DNA of 64,000 nucleotides, from assembly GCF_006175985.1 (NCBI RefSeq), contig NZ_SRSH01000014.1:80001-144000 (forward strand), read 5' to 3'. Shown here piece after piece: positions 45,726 through 54,599 of the stretch. A program made the translations under genes and the position numbers. How positions within the stretch are numbered: position 1 is the first letter of the stretch; each line of letters begins with the position of its first letter. Source of the stretch: Methylotetracoccus oryzae. Lineage in GTDB: Bacteria > Pseudomonadota > Gammaproteobacteria > Methylococcales > Methylococcaceae. The notes beneath the pieces were generated by a model. The model was not told the DNA's origin, searched no databases, and saw only the letters and a program-made list of their open reading frames with translations.

Positions 45726-46060
45726 TCGAGGTTTCTATTTCTAATTATTCCCCCGGAAAACGACAGCCATTCCGTCGCACGGCCTTGACGCCGATGTTCA
45801 GCATTCACAATTACCCCCCAACCGGTACTGTAACGCGTCTGTCAAAAATACTTTAGCACGATACGCGCCATATCTTTTCTCCCCGCGCTAGGTCATTGAT
45901 CACAAGAAGCTTCGCAAGAGCTGCCCCGAAACAAGGCGACGCTGCCACTGCACCGAATCGGGGACTGTAAAGAATCTTGACGCCTCATGGCTGACGTACT
46001 GGCCCTCGCAAGAGCGTCGATCCAGGGCCGCCGGGCACGGTCGATGGTATGCTACCGGCC
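45726..46060. other. Divergent intergenic region
   Basis: About 335 bp between the hypothetical (minus) and the M16C peptidase (plus). Contains AT-rich stretches near 45840-45870 but I find no clear promoter pair. No gene supported. Confidence 0.4.
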
Positions 46061-48985
46061 ATGAAAACAACCCATCACCGCTTCGCGCTGTGCGAAGAAA
46101 GAATGATCCCGGAGATCGGCTCCTTGGCCCGTGTCTACCGGCATACGGTTACCGGCACCGAGTTCGTCAGCCTCATCAATGACGACGAAAACAAGGTGTT
46201 TGGTATTGCATTCGCGACCCCATCGAACGACAGCACGGGCATCGCGCATGTCATGGAACACAGCGTGCTTTGCGGCTCCCGTCGCTATCCGTTGAAAGAA
46301 CCGTTCGTGGAGCTGATCAAGGCCTCGCTCAATACCTTCGTCAATGCGATGACCTGGCCCGACCACACGGTTTATCCAGTCGCCTCGCAACATGCCAAGG
46401 ATCTTTACAACCTGATCGACGTGTACCTCGATGCGGTCTTCTACCCGAATCTGACGCGGTGGACCCTCATGCAAGAGGGTTGGCATTACGAACTCGAAGA
46501 CCCTTCGGACGCGCTCCGCTTCAAGGGGGTCGTCTTCAACGAGATGAAGGGGAACTATTCATCGGCTGACTCGATGCTCGGCGAGTATGTGCGCCGTTCA
46601 CTGTTCCCGGACACCATTTATGGTCACGACTCCGGAGGCGATCCGGCCGTGATCCCTGAGCTCACCTACGACCGCTTCAAAGCCTTTCATACCACGTTCT
46701 ACCATCCATCCAATGCCCGTGTTTTCTTCTACGGTGACGACGATCCCGAGGAGCGACTGCGCTATCTGGACTCGTGGCTGAGCGGGTTCGAGGCTATCGA
46801 GCTGGCTCCAGAACTGCGCCTGCAGCCCCGCTGGCCGGCACCGCGGCGACAGGTTGAGGCCTACGATCCCGGTGAGGATGCGGAGGCGCCGCTGGCCTAT
46901 GTCTCTGTCAATTGGCTGCTAGGCGAATTGCGTGACCCGGAGACCGCATTGACGTTGGATATCCTGTCTCACATGCTGGCCGGCACGCCGGCTTCGCCGC
47001 TGCGCAAGTGCCTCACCGATAGCGGCCTGGGCGAGGATGTCACCGGCGGCTATGTCGACAGCGACTGCCGCGAAGCCTATTTTCCGATCGGGCTGAAGGG
47101 CGTAGACCCCGCTGACATCGAGGCGGCCGAGAAGCTGATTCTTAACACCCTGAGGGACTTGGCAGAGTCTGGCTTCGAAGCGGGCCTTATAGAAGCGTCG
47201 CTTAACACAGTCGAGTTCAACCTGCGGGAGGCGAATTTCGGCGGCTTCCCGCGCGGCATCGCTTACCTGATTCAGTCCTTGCAATACTGGCTATATGGCG
47301 GTGATCCACTGGCACCACTCGCCTTCGAGGCACCGCTGCGGGCACTGAAGGAAAAGCTGGCGAGCAGCGAGGACCCGTTTCGGCAGATGCTGCGTGAGAT
47401 GTTCGTCGAGAACACGCACCGCACCACCGTCGTCATGCTACCCGACGATACTTGGCTGGCCCAGCGAGAACAGGCGGAACAACGTCGACTGGATCAAGTT
47501 GCAGCCAATCTCAGCGCCGAGGAGTTGCAGCGGCTCGCCGCGGACACCGCAACGCTGAAGGCCCTGCAGACCACGCCTGACAGCCCGGAAGCGCTGGCCA
47601 CGGTACCGACGCTGAGGCCGAGTGACCTTGAGCCGCTGATCAAGACGATCCCGACCGAGATCGACGTCCACCCTTACGCCAGCATTCTGTATCACGAGCT
47701 TCCAACCCATGGAATCGTTTACCTGGATCTCGCGTTTGATACCCGCGGCGTCCCGACAAACCTCGCACCTTACCTGGGTCTGTTCGGCTCCGCGCTGCTC
47801 GAGATGGGAACCGAAAAAAAGGACTTCGTCACCCTGACCCAAAGCATCGGGCGAAAAACCGGGGGGATCGGCACGACGGCGATCAATACGCTGCGAGTCG
47901 ATACCCGCCTCGGACTGTCGCTGTTTGTCCTTCGCAGCAAGTGCACCGCGACCCATGTCGACGACCTGCTGGACCTCCTGGGCGAGATCCTGCTGACCGC
48001 GCGATTCGACGATCGGGAACGGTTCCGGCAGATTGTCCTTGAGGAAAAGGCCGGTATCGAAAGCGAGTTGGTTCCGCACGGCAACGCCTTCGCCGAACAG
48101 CGCCTGCGGGCCCGATTGAATGCCGCAGACTGGGTCGCCGAACAGACCGACGGCGTCAGCTATCTGTTTTTTTTGCGAGAGCTCTCCGCGCGGGTGGAAG
48201 GGGACTGGCAGGGTGTGCTACGGGACCTGGAGCGCGTTCGGTCCACCCTGATCACTGCCGCCGGCCTGACAATGAATGTCACTGCCGATACGGCTACACG
48301 ACTGGCCATACAGCCGCGACTCGAAGCGTTCATTGATCTCCTGCCACGCGGTGCCGCCATAATGGCAGGCATTTCGCGAACTCCCGAGTCTCCTTGCAAC
48401 GAAGGCCTGACCGTTCCGACGCAAGTCAACTTCGTGGCCAAGGGGGCGGATGTTTACGCGCTCGGCTACAGCTTGCATGGATCCTGGCTGGTCGTACAGA
48501 ACTGGTTGTCGACGACCTATCTCTGGGAGCGTGTTCGTGTCCGCGGCGGGGCCTATGGCGGTACCTGTCGCTTCGACCCCCTCAGCGGGATCTTCATGTA
48601 CTCCTCCTACCGCGATCCCAATCTCGCCGAAACCGTGGAGATCTACGATCACACGGCAGAATTCCTGCGCGCCCACCCACCTGACCGCGCGGAAGTCGAA
48701 CGGGCGATCATCGGTGTCATTGGCAGTCTGGACCGCTACATGCTCCCCGATGCGAAGGGTTATACGGCGCTGCGACATCATCTGGCCGCATTGAACGATC
48801 CGCTGAGGCAGCAAATAAGGGATGAGGTTCTGGCCACGGAGCTACGGCACTTTCACGATTTTGCGAGGGTGCTCGACGACGTGGCCAGCCACGGACACGT
48901 CGTGGCCGTTGGGTCGCTGCAGGCGATCGAGCAGGCCAACGCCGCACTCGGCGGAGACTGGCTGAGCGTGACCCGGGTATTGTGA
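46061..48985 (+). CDS. M16C metallopeptidase (presequence-protease/PreP-like)
   Basis: 974 residues, the length of PreP/Cym1-type peptidasomes. The inverted zinc motif HVMEH lies at residues 63-67 in TGIAHVMEHSVLCGS, with KEPFVELIKASLNTFVNAMTWPDHTVYPV and GVVFNEMKGNYSSADSM, where a further Glu completes the zinc site. Two halves of similar fold follow. No signal peptide, so it is cytoplasmic or periplasmic by another route. It degrades short peptides in known family members. The ATG at 46061 lacks a strong ribosome site. Confidence 0.92.
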   Translation: MKTTHHRFALCEERMIPEIGSLARVYRHTVTGTEFVSLINDDENKVFGIAFATPSNDSTGIAHVMEHSVLCGSRRYPLKEPFVELIKASLNTFVNAMTWPDHTVYPVASQHAKDLYNLIDVYLDAVFYPNLTRWTLMQEGWHYELEDPSDALRFKGVVFNEMKGNYSSADSMLGEYVRRSLFPDTIYGHDSGGDPAVIPELTYDRFKAFHTTFYHPSNARVFFYGDDDPEERLRYLDSWLSGFEAIELAPELRLQPRWPAPRRQVEAYDPGEDAEAPLAYVSVNWLLGELRDPETALTLDILSHMLAGTPASPLRKCLTDSGLGEDVTGGYVDSDCREAYFPIGLKGVDPADIEAAEKLILNTLRDLAESGFEAGLIEASLNTVEFNLREANFGGFPRGIAYLIQSLQYWLYGGDPLAPLAFEAPLRALKEKLASSEDPFRQMLREMFVENTHRTTVVMLPDDTWLAQREQAEQRRLDQVAANLSAEELQRLAADTATLKALQTTPDSPEALATVPTLRPSDLEPLIKTIPTEIDVHPYASILYHELPTHGIVYLDLAFDTRGVPTNLAPYLGLFGSALLEMGTEKKDFVTLTQSIGRKTGGIGTTAINTLRVDTRLGLSLFVLRSKCTATHVDDLLDLLGEILLTARFDDRERFRQIVLEEKAGIESELVPHGNAFAEQRLRARLNAADWVAEQTDGVSYLFFLRELSARVEGDWQGVLRDLERVRSTLITAAGLTMNVTADTATRLAIQPRLEAFIDLLPRGAAIMAGISRTPESPCNEGLTVPTQVNFVAKGADVYALGYSLHGSWLVVQNWLSTTYLWERVRVRGGAYGGTCRFDPLSGIFMYSSYRDPNLAETVEIYDHTAEFLRAHPPDRAEVERAIIGVIGSLDRYMLPDAKGYTALRHHLAALNDPLRQQIRDEVLATELRHFHDFARVLDDVASHGHVVAVGSLQAIEQANAALGGDWLSVTRVL

Positions 48986-49050
48986 GCTAGGCACCGCGGT
49001 CGCACCGCTAGACGCCGGAACCGCATGACCAGGGCTGGCCCGGCGCAGGT

Positions 49051-49353
49051 TCAGGTCGCGAGGACCAGAGAAAGATTCTGAGCGACGACCCAGCAATAGG
49101 CAGCGACCACACCGCTGAGTGTTCCGGTGACCCAGGCACTGCGGATCCGGTGGCGTCGAATGAAGACGAAGGCGAGAAAGGCCAGCCCAAGGAGTTTCAT
49201 CGTCGCGATCGACGTGCCGAGACCGAAGGTTTCGAAGCAAAAGCTCGCCAGCGGATTCGCTTCGTCGATCTCGGAGCAGTGGAGCCCGATATAGGTGATT
49301 GCTCCATCCGCGATCTGAAGGAGCCCAAATGACACGATCAGCAAGCCGTCCAT
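49051..49353 (-). CDS. DUF5658-like small membrane protein
   Basis: 100 residues with about three membrane segments (LLIVSFGLLQIADGAITYIGL, TSIATMKLLGLAFLAFVFI, SGVVAAYCWVVAQNLSLVL). The conserved DGAITYIGL and EANPL pattern recalls DUF5658. A GGAA ribosome site precedes the ATG at 49353; the longer open frame overlaps the smbP-like gene and is rejected. Function unknown. Convergent with the M16C gene. Confidence 0.65.
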   Translation of the reverse strand: MDGLLIVSFGLLQIADGAITYIGLHCSEIDEANPLASFCFETFGLGTSIATMKLLGLAFLAFVFIRRHRIRSAWVTGTLSGVVAAYCWVVAQNLSLVLAT

Positions 49354-49612
49354 CGTCGTTTCCTGAGTCGCCACGCGGAGCGGATGCACTCTGCGAGGTC
49401 CCATTCGGTGAGGGATTGTGTTTTGAACCGACTTGAAGTGTAGTTGCTCAGTCCGTCGCTGCCGCCGGATCAAGACGGGCGAGAGGACGAACACGGCGCG
49501 CCATCCCGTGTCGGATACATAGCGGCTGGCTTGGCTCTCCGAAGCCTCTTCGCTGCTTCCGGTGGCTTGAGTGGCAATCTGCTGACGCAAAAAAACAAAC
49601 TTGGAGGTCTCC

Positions 49613-49960
49613 ATGCAAACCCGATTCAAACGGTTAATCCCGAAAGTTATTTTCGTGTTCACACTCGGTTTCGCAGTTACGTCAGGGGCCGAGGACCACA
49701 AAGCGGAAGCCATGAAGCAGGCACAGGCTGCGCTGGATAGCGGCAAACAGGGAAATGCTGCCGCCGTCGCTGAGCACGCGGCAGCTGCCAAGATCCATGC
49801 AGAAGCGGCACAGCAAGAGCGCCCGAACCCGCACCTGGATGCAGCGATCAAGAATCTGGACGCCGCAATTGCGGAGGGCAGGAAGGGCAACGCCAGCTCC
49901 GCCGAAGAAGCAGCGTTTGGCGCGGTGACGCATCTGAAGGCGGCGGAAAAGTCCTTTTAA
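49613..49960 (+). CDS. smbP: SmbP-like small periplasmic metal-binding protein
   Basis: 115 residues with a signal peptide (PKVIFVFTLGFAVTSGA) and a mature part of about 85 residues. This part is Ala-, Lys-, Glu- and His-rich with repeated amphipathic helices (VAEHAAAAKIHAEAAQQ, NLDAAIAEGRKGNASSAEEAAFGAVTHLKAAEK), the pattern of SmbP, a copper-binding four-helix periplasmic protein. It has fewer histidines than the Nitrosomonas SmbP I recall, so metal affinity may differ. ATG chosen for a perfect GGAGG 7 nt upstream. Confidence 0.75.
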   Translation: MQTRFKRLIPKVIFVFTLGFAVTSGAEDHKAEAMKQAQAALDSGKQGNAAAVAEHAAAAKIHAEAAQQERPNPHLDAAIKNLDAAIAEGRKGNASSAEEAAFGAVTHLKAAEKSF

Positions 49961-50052
49961 TAAGACCTTTCGATTGCGGATTGGAAAGGGCTGGGCGCGG
50001 CCTGCTGCGAGGGTCCGATGTCCGCCCTAACTCGGGGAAGAGGGAGAATCGC

Positions 50053-50769
50053 GTGCAGCCCTTCGACAATGATCCTTACTCCTTGCTGGGGAAGATCCAA
50101 GGCGCGGAAAAGCTCTTTCTGCGCGGGCGGCAGAAGCGTGGGGAAGATCTGGAAAGTGCCGTCAAATTCTTTCTGGAATTCTTGAAAGGCTTCGAAAGCT
50201 TCGAGTTTGAGGGGCCCTGTGTCACTGTATTCGGCTCAGCCCGGTTTGCCGAGGGGCACCGCTATTACGAGTTGGCGCGCGCCTTGGGAAAAGGGCTGGC
50301 AGGCGCCGGCTACGCGGTTATGACCGGCGGAGGTCCAGGGATCATGGAAGCTGCGAATCGCGGCGCCCGCGAGGGCGGTGGGCTGAGCCTGGGCTGCAAC
50401 ATCCAACTCCCTCGCGAGCAGAAACCGAATGCTTATCTGGACCGCTTCATAGAATTCGAGCACTTCTTCGTGCGCAAGGTCATGCTCGTCAAGTACTCTT
50501 GTGCCTTCGTGGTGATGCCCGGAGGCTTTGGCACACTGGATGAAGCCTTCGAGGTGATCACCCTAGTGCAAACCGGCAAACTTGAGCGGTTCCCGGTCGT
50601 GGCGATGGGCCAGGAATTCTGGGATCACTTAAGCGTGTTCATGCGGGACACGATGTTCGGCGAAGGGACAATAGCGGCTGAGGACGTGGATTTCCTGCAC
50701 CCGGTCGAGACCGTGGAGGAAGCCTTGCGCGTGATACGGAAGACTCAGATCGCTTCCGGCGGATCTTGA
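50053..50769 (+). CDS. LOG-family (TIGR00730) nucleoside-monophosphate phosphoribohydrolase-like protein
   Basis: About 238 residues. Motifs are GSARF, VMTGGGPGIMEAANRGA and VVMPGGFGTLDEAFEV, the LOG/lysine-decarboxylase-like Rossmann signature (PGGxGTxxE), which cleaves N-glycosidic bonds of AMP-type nucleotides in characterised members. Start is GTG at 50053 with AGGGAG 6 nt upstream; an ATG at 49981 gives a longer, non-conserved N-terminus. No membrane segment. Confidence 0.88.
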   Translation: MQPFDNDPYSLLGKIQGAEKLFLRGRQKRGEDLESAVKFFLEFLKGFESFEFEGPCVTVFGSARFAEGHRYYELARALGKGLAGAGYAVMTGGGPGIMEAANRGAREGGGLSLGCNIQLPREQKPNAYLDRFIEFEHFFVRKVMLVKYSCAFVVMPGGFGTLDEAFEVITLVQTGKLERFPVVAMGQEFWDHLSVFMRDTMFGEGTIAAEDVDFLHPVETVEEALRVIRKTQIASGGS

Positions 50770-50835
50770 ATCCGGCATTTTCGTGAATGTCGGCAGGCCG
50801 AAGACCAGGTAGAGACGGGCAGGGAGATTGGACTG

Positions 50836-50912
50836 TGGTGGCTACGGGTGGACTTGAACCACCGACATCGCGATTATGAATCGCGTGCTCTAACCAACTG
50901 AGCTACGTAGCC
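50836..50912 (-). tRNA. tRNA-Met (CAT), elongator
   Basis: 77 nt with encoded CCA. Minus-strand acceptor GGCTACG pairs with CGTAGCC, D arm GCTC-GAGC, anticodon stem CGCGA/TCGCG with loop TTCATAA (CAT), T arm GGTGG-TTCAAGT-CCACC. The acceptor and D arm match the E. coli elongator tRNA-Met closely rather than the initiator. Confidence 0.95.
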
Positions 50913-51505
50913 ATGTGATTATTATCGCCTTTTGACCGCCGCAACGCAAGCCGCGCGACCCGTGTGGTGAGGCAACTCCCCGACTCGCACACTCAAAGAC
51001 TTAGCCAGTAAGGATACTCCGTGATTACTTTCAGATCAAGGATAATCCACCATCGGTGCTGCAGGCCAACAGATCTAGCGCCATCGTGCGGCGTTCCAGC
51101 GGCGCTGTTGGATCGCGCGCCATCGGGAAAGCGGACACACGACGAGGAAGCCGTGCTCTGGGTGCATCCTCGGCCGCGGACACCGTTCCTTCACGGATCT
51201 CCGTCTCTGCGCGGCGAGCGATCCGCCGTTGCAAGCTTAACCCAACTGACGAGACTGAAGTCGGATCCGATTGCCACGATGCAGCGCACCTACCGGTGTG
51301 CCGCCCAGGTTGTCGTCCGGTGGAGTACGCGCAACCAGCGCCACCTGCCAAGTGAACAACCCACGCCGCGCCCGGTTTCGCGTGCCTGCATGCTCCGCCA
51401 GGAAGCGGACGTTGCGAGCCGGAGGCATCATCTCGGTGGACTAAGACCATCATGCCGGGGGTGCCCAGATGGCCAAGGATCGGCGCTGACGAGCGGTGGA
51501 TGCCA
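50913..51505. other. Divergent intergenic region with tRNA promoter
   Basis: 593 bp between the tRNA (minus) and the sigma-54 activator (plus). It contains the tRNA promoter listed separately. The open frames at 51021-51509 and 51031-51579 are GC-driven and unsupported. Confidence 0.4.
50921..50949 (-). promoter_or_regulatory. Promoter of tRNA-Met
   Basis: Minus strand TTGCGT (50944-50949), 17-bp spacer, GATAAT (50921-50926): 4/6 and 5/6 of sigma-70 boxes, about 9 nt before the mature tRNA 5' end. Confidence 0.55.
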
Positions 51506-53659
51506 ATGAGTCGATCCGATCCGCTAGATCTCTGTGGGATCTGCCACGTGCTACCCGAGGCGATCACCATTTTCGACACAAGCGACCCGGCCTACCCGGT
51601 GGCTTTCGTGAACCATGCTTTCGAGGAACTCACCGGTTTCAGCGGTGCCGAAGTCGACGGCAACAGCATCCTCCGGTTCTTTGACGAATCTGACGCCCCG
51701 CGGGTTCTGGGCTCAGTCGGCGACGCATTACGCAACGGGCGACCGCAGCATCTGGCCGCTATCGGCCTGCGCCGCGACGGAACCCGTTTCGACAGCGAGC
51801 TTTCCCTCGCACGCTTGCCTCTCCCGGACGGCGAGACGATGTATGTGGTGGCTCTTCAGCGTGACGTATCGCGACGGGAAGAAGAACTCCGGGCACTGGC
51901 AGTCCAGCGCGATCGTCTTCTCGAGCACCTGGAAACAGCGCCTCTTGGCATACTTGCGCTGGATTCGGTGCTGAACGGCATCGCCATTATCGACGCTCGG
52001 CGTTCGAACATGCCTCTGGTATATGTCAACGCGGCATTCGAACGCCTCACCGGATACACCGCAGAGGAAGTCCTAGGCCAGAGCTGGGGTTTCCTGCACG
52101 CCGCGAATCATGATGCTGTAACGGCAGCAGCGATCGAAGCGGCGATCGCCGAGCGGAAAGAAACACGGATGGAAGCGCTCCAATTTCGTAAGGACGGCAG
52201 CCACTTCTGGGTTGAACTCTCCTTGTCGCCCGTATTCGACGACGACGGCCAGCCAACCCACTATCTGGCTATCCAGGCCGATATCTCCGAGCGCAAGGAA
52301 GCGGTCTCGCGCCTGGAACAGTTGAGTCTAGAACTACGCCGAAACAGGGACGATTTGACGTCAATCCTGAATCAGTTCGCCTGTGCGACGCTGATCGTCG
52401 ACGGCAATGGCATGGTCACGTTCGCGAGCGCTTCTTGCGAAGCCGTATTGGCCTTGTCTCCTTCACAGGTCACCGGCCAGATCTGGCCCAATCTCCTGCC
52501 ACTGCCGGCATCGACTGTCGCCGAACTGTGGCAGAACCTCAATGCTCCTCCCGCAGGCCGGAAATCCGTCCAGTTGGGCTGGTCCGATGAGGCTGGCGCC
52601 GAGCATTGGACGGAATGCAGCATCAAGGATGATCCCCGGGATCCCTCCCGTCGGATCGCGGTGGTCTATGACGTAACGGAATTGTATCGATTGCGTCAGC
52701 GGCTCGAAGCGCGGACCCGGGGCGCGCTGATCGGAGACAGCGAACCCATGCAGCGACTGCATCGCCTGATCGCCGACATCGCACGCGGCACTTGGACCGT
52801 GTTGATCGAAGGCGAAACCGGCTCTGGCAAAGAGTTGGTCGCGCGCGCCGTTCATGACGGCGGGCCTCGCAAGCAAGGCCCATTCGTCGCCGTTAACTCC
52901 GCCGGCTTGAGCGAATCGCTGTTGGCCAGCCAGCTTTTCGGACACCGAAAGGGTGCGTTCACCGGCGCCACCTGCGACCAGCAGGGCTACTTCGAAGCCG
53001 CCTCCGGCGGCACATTGTTCCTGGACGAAATCGGCGACCTGCCGCTTTCCATGCAGGCTAGCCTGCTGCGGGTGCTGCAGGAGCGCGAGGTCACTCGACT
53101 CGGCGAAACCCGCCCCCGCCCCGTGGACGTGCGAGTCATCGCCGCGTCCCACAAGGACTTGGCGGCCGAGGTCAGGGCCGGGCGTTTTCGCGAGGACCTC
53201 CTGTTTCGGCTCCGCGTCGCCCGGATCACTGTCCCACCGCTACGGAACCGGAGGACCGACATTCCGTTGCTGGTTGAACACTTCCTCCGCGATGCGTGCA
53301 GTCAGGCTGGCAAGTCCCTCTCAGGCCTTGCTCCCGAGACCCTGCAATCTCTGCTCAGCTACGAGTGGCCCGGTAATGTCCGCGAGCTCAAGTCCTGCGT
53401 CGATTACGCCGTCATCTGCGCCGCCGGTCCCCGGGTCCATCCCGACGAACTTCCACCCGAGTTGCGGCAGGCGTGCCTCAGCGCCCCGGCGGAACCCTTC
53501 CCTGCTTACCCCGGCGATGAAGCCGACGAACGATCTCGCATTCTCGCAGCATTGAACGCCACACGGGGCAACCGCAGTCAAGCGGCCAAACGTCTGGGAA
53601 TCAGCCGTGCGACGTTTTATCGTCGGCTGCGAGACCTCGAACTCAACGTCGACGACTAA
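51506..53659 (+). CDS. Sigma-54-dependent regulator with three PAS domains
   Basis: 717 residues. Three PAS domains lie at about 18-130, 145-260 and 275-400. The first two have [24 protein letters not shown], resembling LOV cores, but the photoactive Cys is replaced (GQSWGFLHA and GNSILRFF). An AAA+ sigma-54 activator domain follows at about 415-640, with Walker [15 protein letters not shown] loop and [13 protein letters not shown]-terminal Fis-type HTH is [19 protein letters not shown]. It senses a signal and drives sigma-54 promoters by ATP. ATG at 51506 chosen for the GGTGG 6 nt upstream. It lies directly upstream of palindromes and a -24/-12 promoter. Confidence 0.94.
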   Translation: MSRSDPLDLCGICHVLPEAITIFDTSDPAYPVAFVNHAFEELTGFSGAEVDGNSILRFFDESDAPRVLGSVGDALRNGRPQHLAAIGLRRDGTRFDSELSLARLPLPDGETMYVVALQRDVSRREEELRALAVQRDRLLEHLETAPLGILALDSVLNGIAIIDARRSNMPLVYVNAAFERLTGYTAEEVLGQSWGFLHAANHDAVTAAAIEAAIAERKETRMEALQFRKDGSHFWVELSLSPVFDDDGQPTHYLAIQADISERKEAVSRLEQLSLELRRNRDDLTSILNQFACATLIVDGNGMVTFASASCEAVLALSPSQVTGQIWPNLLPLPASTVAELWQNLNAPPAGRKSVQLGWSDEAGAEHWTECSIKDDPRDPSRRIAVVYDVTELYRLRQRLEARTRGALIGDSEPMQRLHRLIADIARGTWTVLIEGETGSGKELVARAVHDGGPRKQGPFVAVNSAGLSESLLASQLFGHRKGAFTGATCDQQGYFEAASGGTLFLDEIGDLPLSMQASLLRVLQEREVTRLGETRPRPVDVRVIAASHKDLAAEVRAGRFREDLLFRLRVARITVPPLRNRRTDIPLLVEHFLRDACSQAGKSLSGLAPETLQSLLSYEWPGNVRELKSCVDYAVICAAGPRVHPDELPPELRQACLSAPAEPFPAYPGDEADERSRILAALNATRGNRSQAAKRLGISRATFYRRLRDLELNVDD

Positions 53660-53700
53660 CCCAGCAAAGTCTCTCGGGGCCGGACCAGCCTCGACACACC

Positions 53701-53760
53701 TGTCTCGCGAGACATCCACGAGACACTCATGAGACAGTCCCAAAGTGTCTCATGAGTGTC
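53701..53760 (+). promoter_or_regulatory. Three evenly spaced palindromic activator sites
   Basis: Site 1, TGTCTCGCGAGACA (53701-53714), is a perfect palindrome. Sites 2 (GACACTCATGAGACA, 53722-53736) and 3 (TGTCTCATGAGTGTC, 53746-53760) are exact reverse complements of each other with a 9-nt spacer and share the core CTC-NN-GAG. Centres are about 22-23 bp apart, two DNA turns, so all lie on one face. They start 41 bp after the activator stop and about 60-110 bp upstream of a sigma-54 promoter, the expected place for upstream activator sites of that protein (inference). Confidence 0.75.
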
Positions 53761-53812
53761 CTTCACGACACCACATATTTTCATACCACTGGTTTTTAAA
53801 GGTTATTTTTAA

Positions 53813-53828
53813 TGGCACGGCCCGTGCG
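53813..53828 (+). promoter_or_regulatory. Sigma-54 (-24/-12) promoter
   Basis: TGGCACGGCCCGTGCG has GG at 53814 and GC at 53826, exactly 12 apart, with the TGGCACG and TGC parts of the consensus TGGCACG-N4-TTGCA. The stretch between it and the palindromes is A/T-rich (GGTTTTTAAAGGTTATTTTT), which may help bending. A start near 53838 leaves a leader of about 55 nt to the ATG at 53893. Confidence 0.8.
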
Positions 53829-53892
53829 ATACACAAGTCGTGATCTGCCATTTTGACCGGCCTTCGGGCCACCTTCCCAACGGAAACAGCAC

Positions 53893-54522
53893 ATGAAAGC
53901 TCTGACCCTGCTCGCTACAACAATCTTCGTTCTGTTCTCCACCGCACCGGCCGTGCAAGCGGGAGTCATCGCGGGCAAAGTCTCCGATGAGTCGGGCCGC
54001 GCGATATCGGGCGTCAATGTCTGTCTGCTGCCAGCCGGAGCAGTACCCGGCTCTGATCGAGCCTGCCTGCGACAAAACGTGAGTAACGCACAAGGGCGCT
54101 ACCGTTTCCGAATGAATAAACCCGGAGCTTACGCTGTTGAGATTCGCGATGAACGCTTCGAAGCATATGTCTGGAATACCGTTGCAACCCATGCCGTCAT
54201 TGAAAGACGTGACCAGGATGTGCATGGCCTGAATTTCACGCGGCAATTCCGCTTTGGCAATTTCCACAACCAGATGACCATCACTGCCGACCACCTTCCG
54301 GAACTGTTCGCACGGGACTTGGGCTCCATGGCCACGTTCGTCAAGCTCTATGTGGCCGATACCGCTGCGACTTCCGGCCAGAAACTGTTGTTTCTGGGAC
54401 GCGTTACCGACGTGGCACAACTGGCCATCAAGCTCAGCCTGCCTTCGACGGCACAGACGATTCAATATGAAGTGTTCGGACAAGATTTGAATGCATCGGG
54501 CACGATCCCTGTCGTCCTCTGA
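53893..54522 (+). CDS. Secreted protein with CNA-B/carboxypeptidase-regulatory-like domain
   Basis: 209 residues with a signal peptide (LTLLATTIFVLFSTAPAVQA). Residues about 23-95 resemble a CarboxypepD_reg/CNA-B Ig-like fold (GVIAGKVSDESGRAISGVNVCLLPAG, NAQGRYRFRMNKPGAYAVEI). The rest is a beta-rich region (LLFLGRVTDVAQLAIKLSLP) I do not recognise. GGAA lies 7 nt before the ATG. First gene after the sigma-54 promoter, so exported on demand. Role unknown; may be a structural or adhesive component. Confidence 0.7.
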   Translation: MKALTLLATTIFVLFSTAPAVQAGVIAGKVSDESGRAISGVNVCLLPAGAVPGSDRACLRQNVSNAQGRYRFRMNKPGAYAVEIRDERFEAYVWNTVATHAVIERRDQDVHGLNFTRQFRFGNFHNQMTITADHLPELFARDLGSMATFVKLYVADTAATSGQKLLFLGRVTDVAQLAIKLSLPSTAQTIQYEVFGQDLNASGTIPVVL

Positions 54523-54599
54523 AACGAGCGCCACCTCAGCAACGAAACCCCCAATTCACTTGCGGAGCCCCGCTCCCACTGGAACACGGAACTTTTGAC

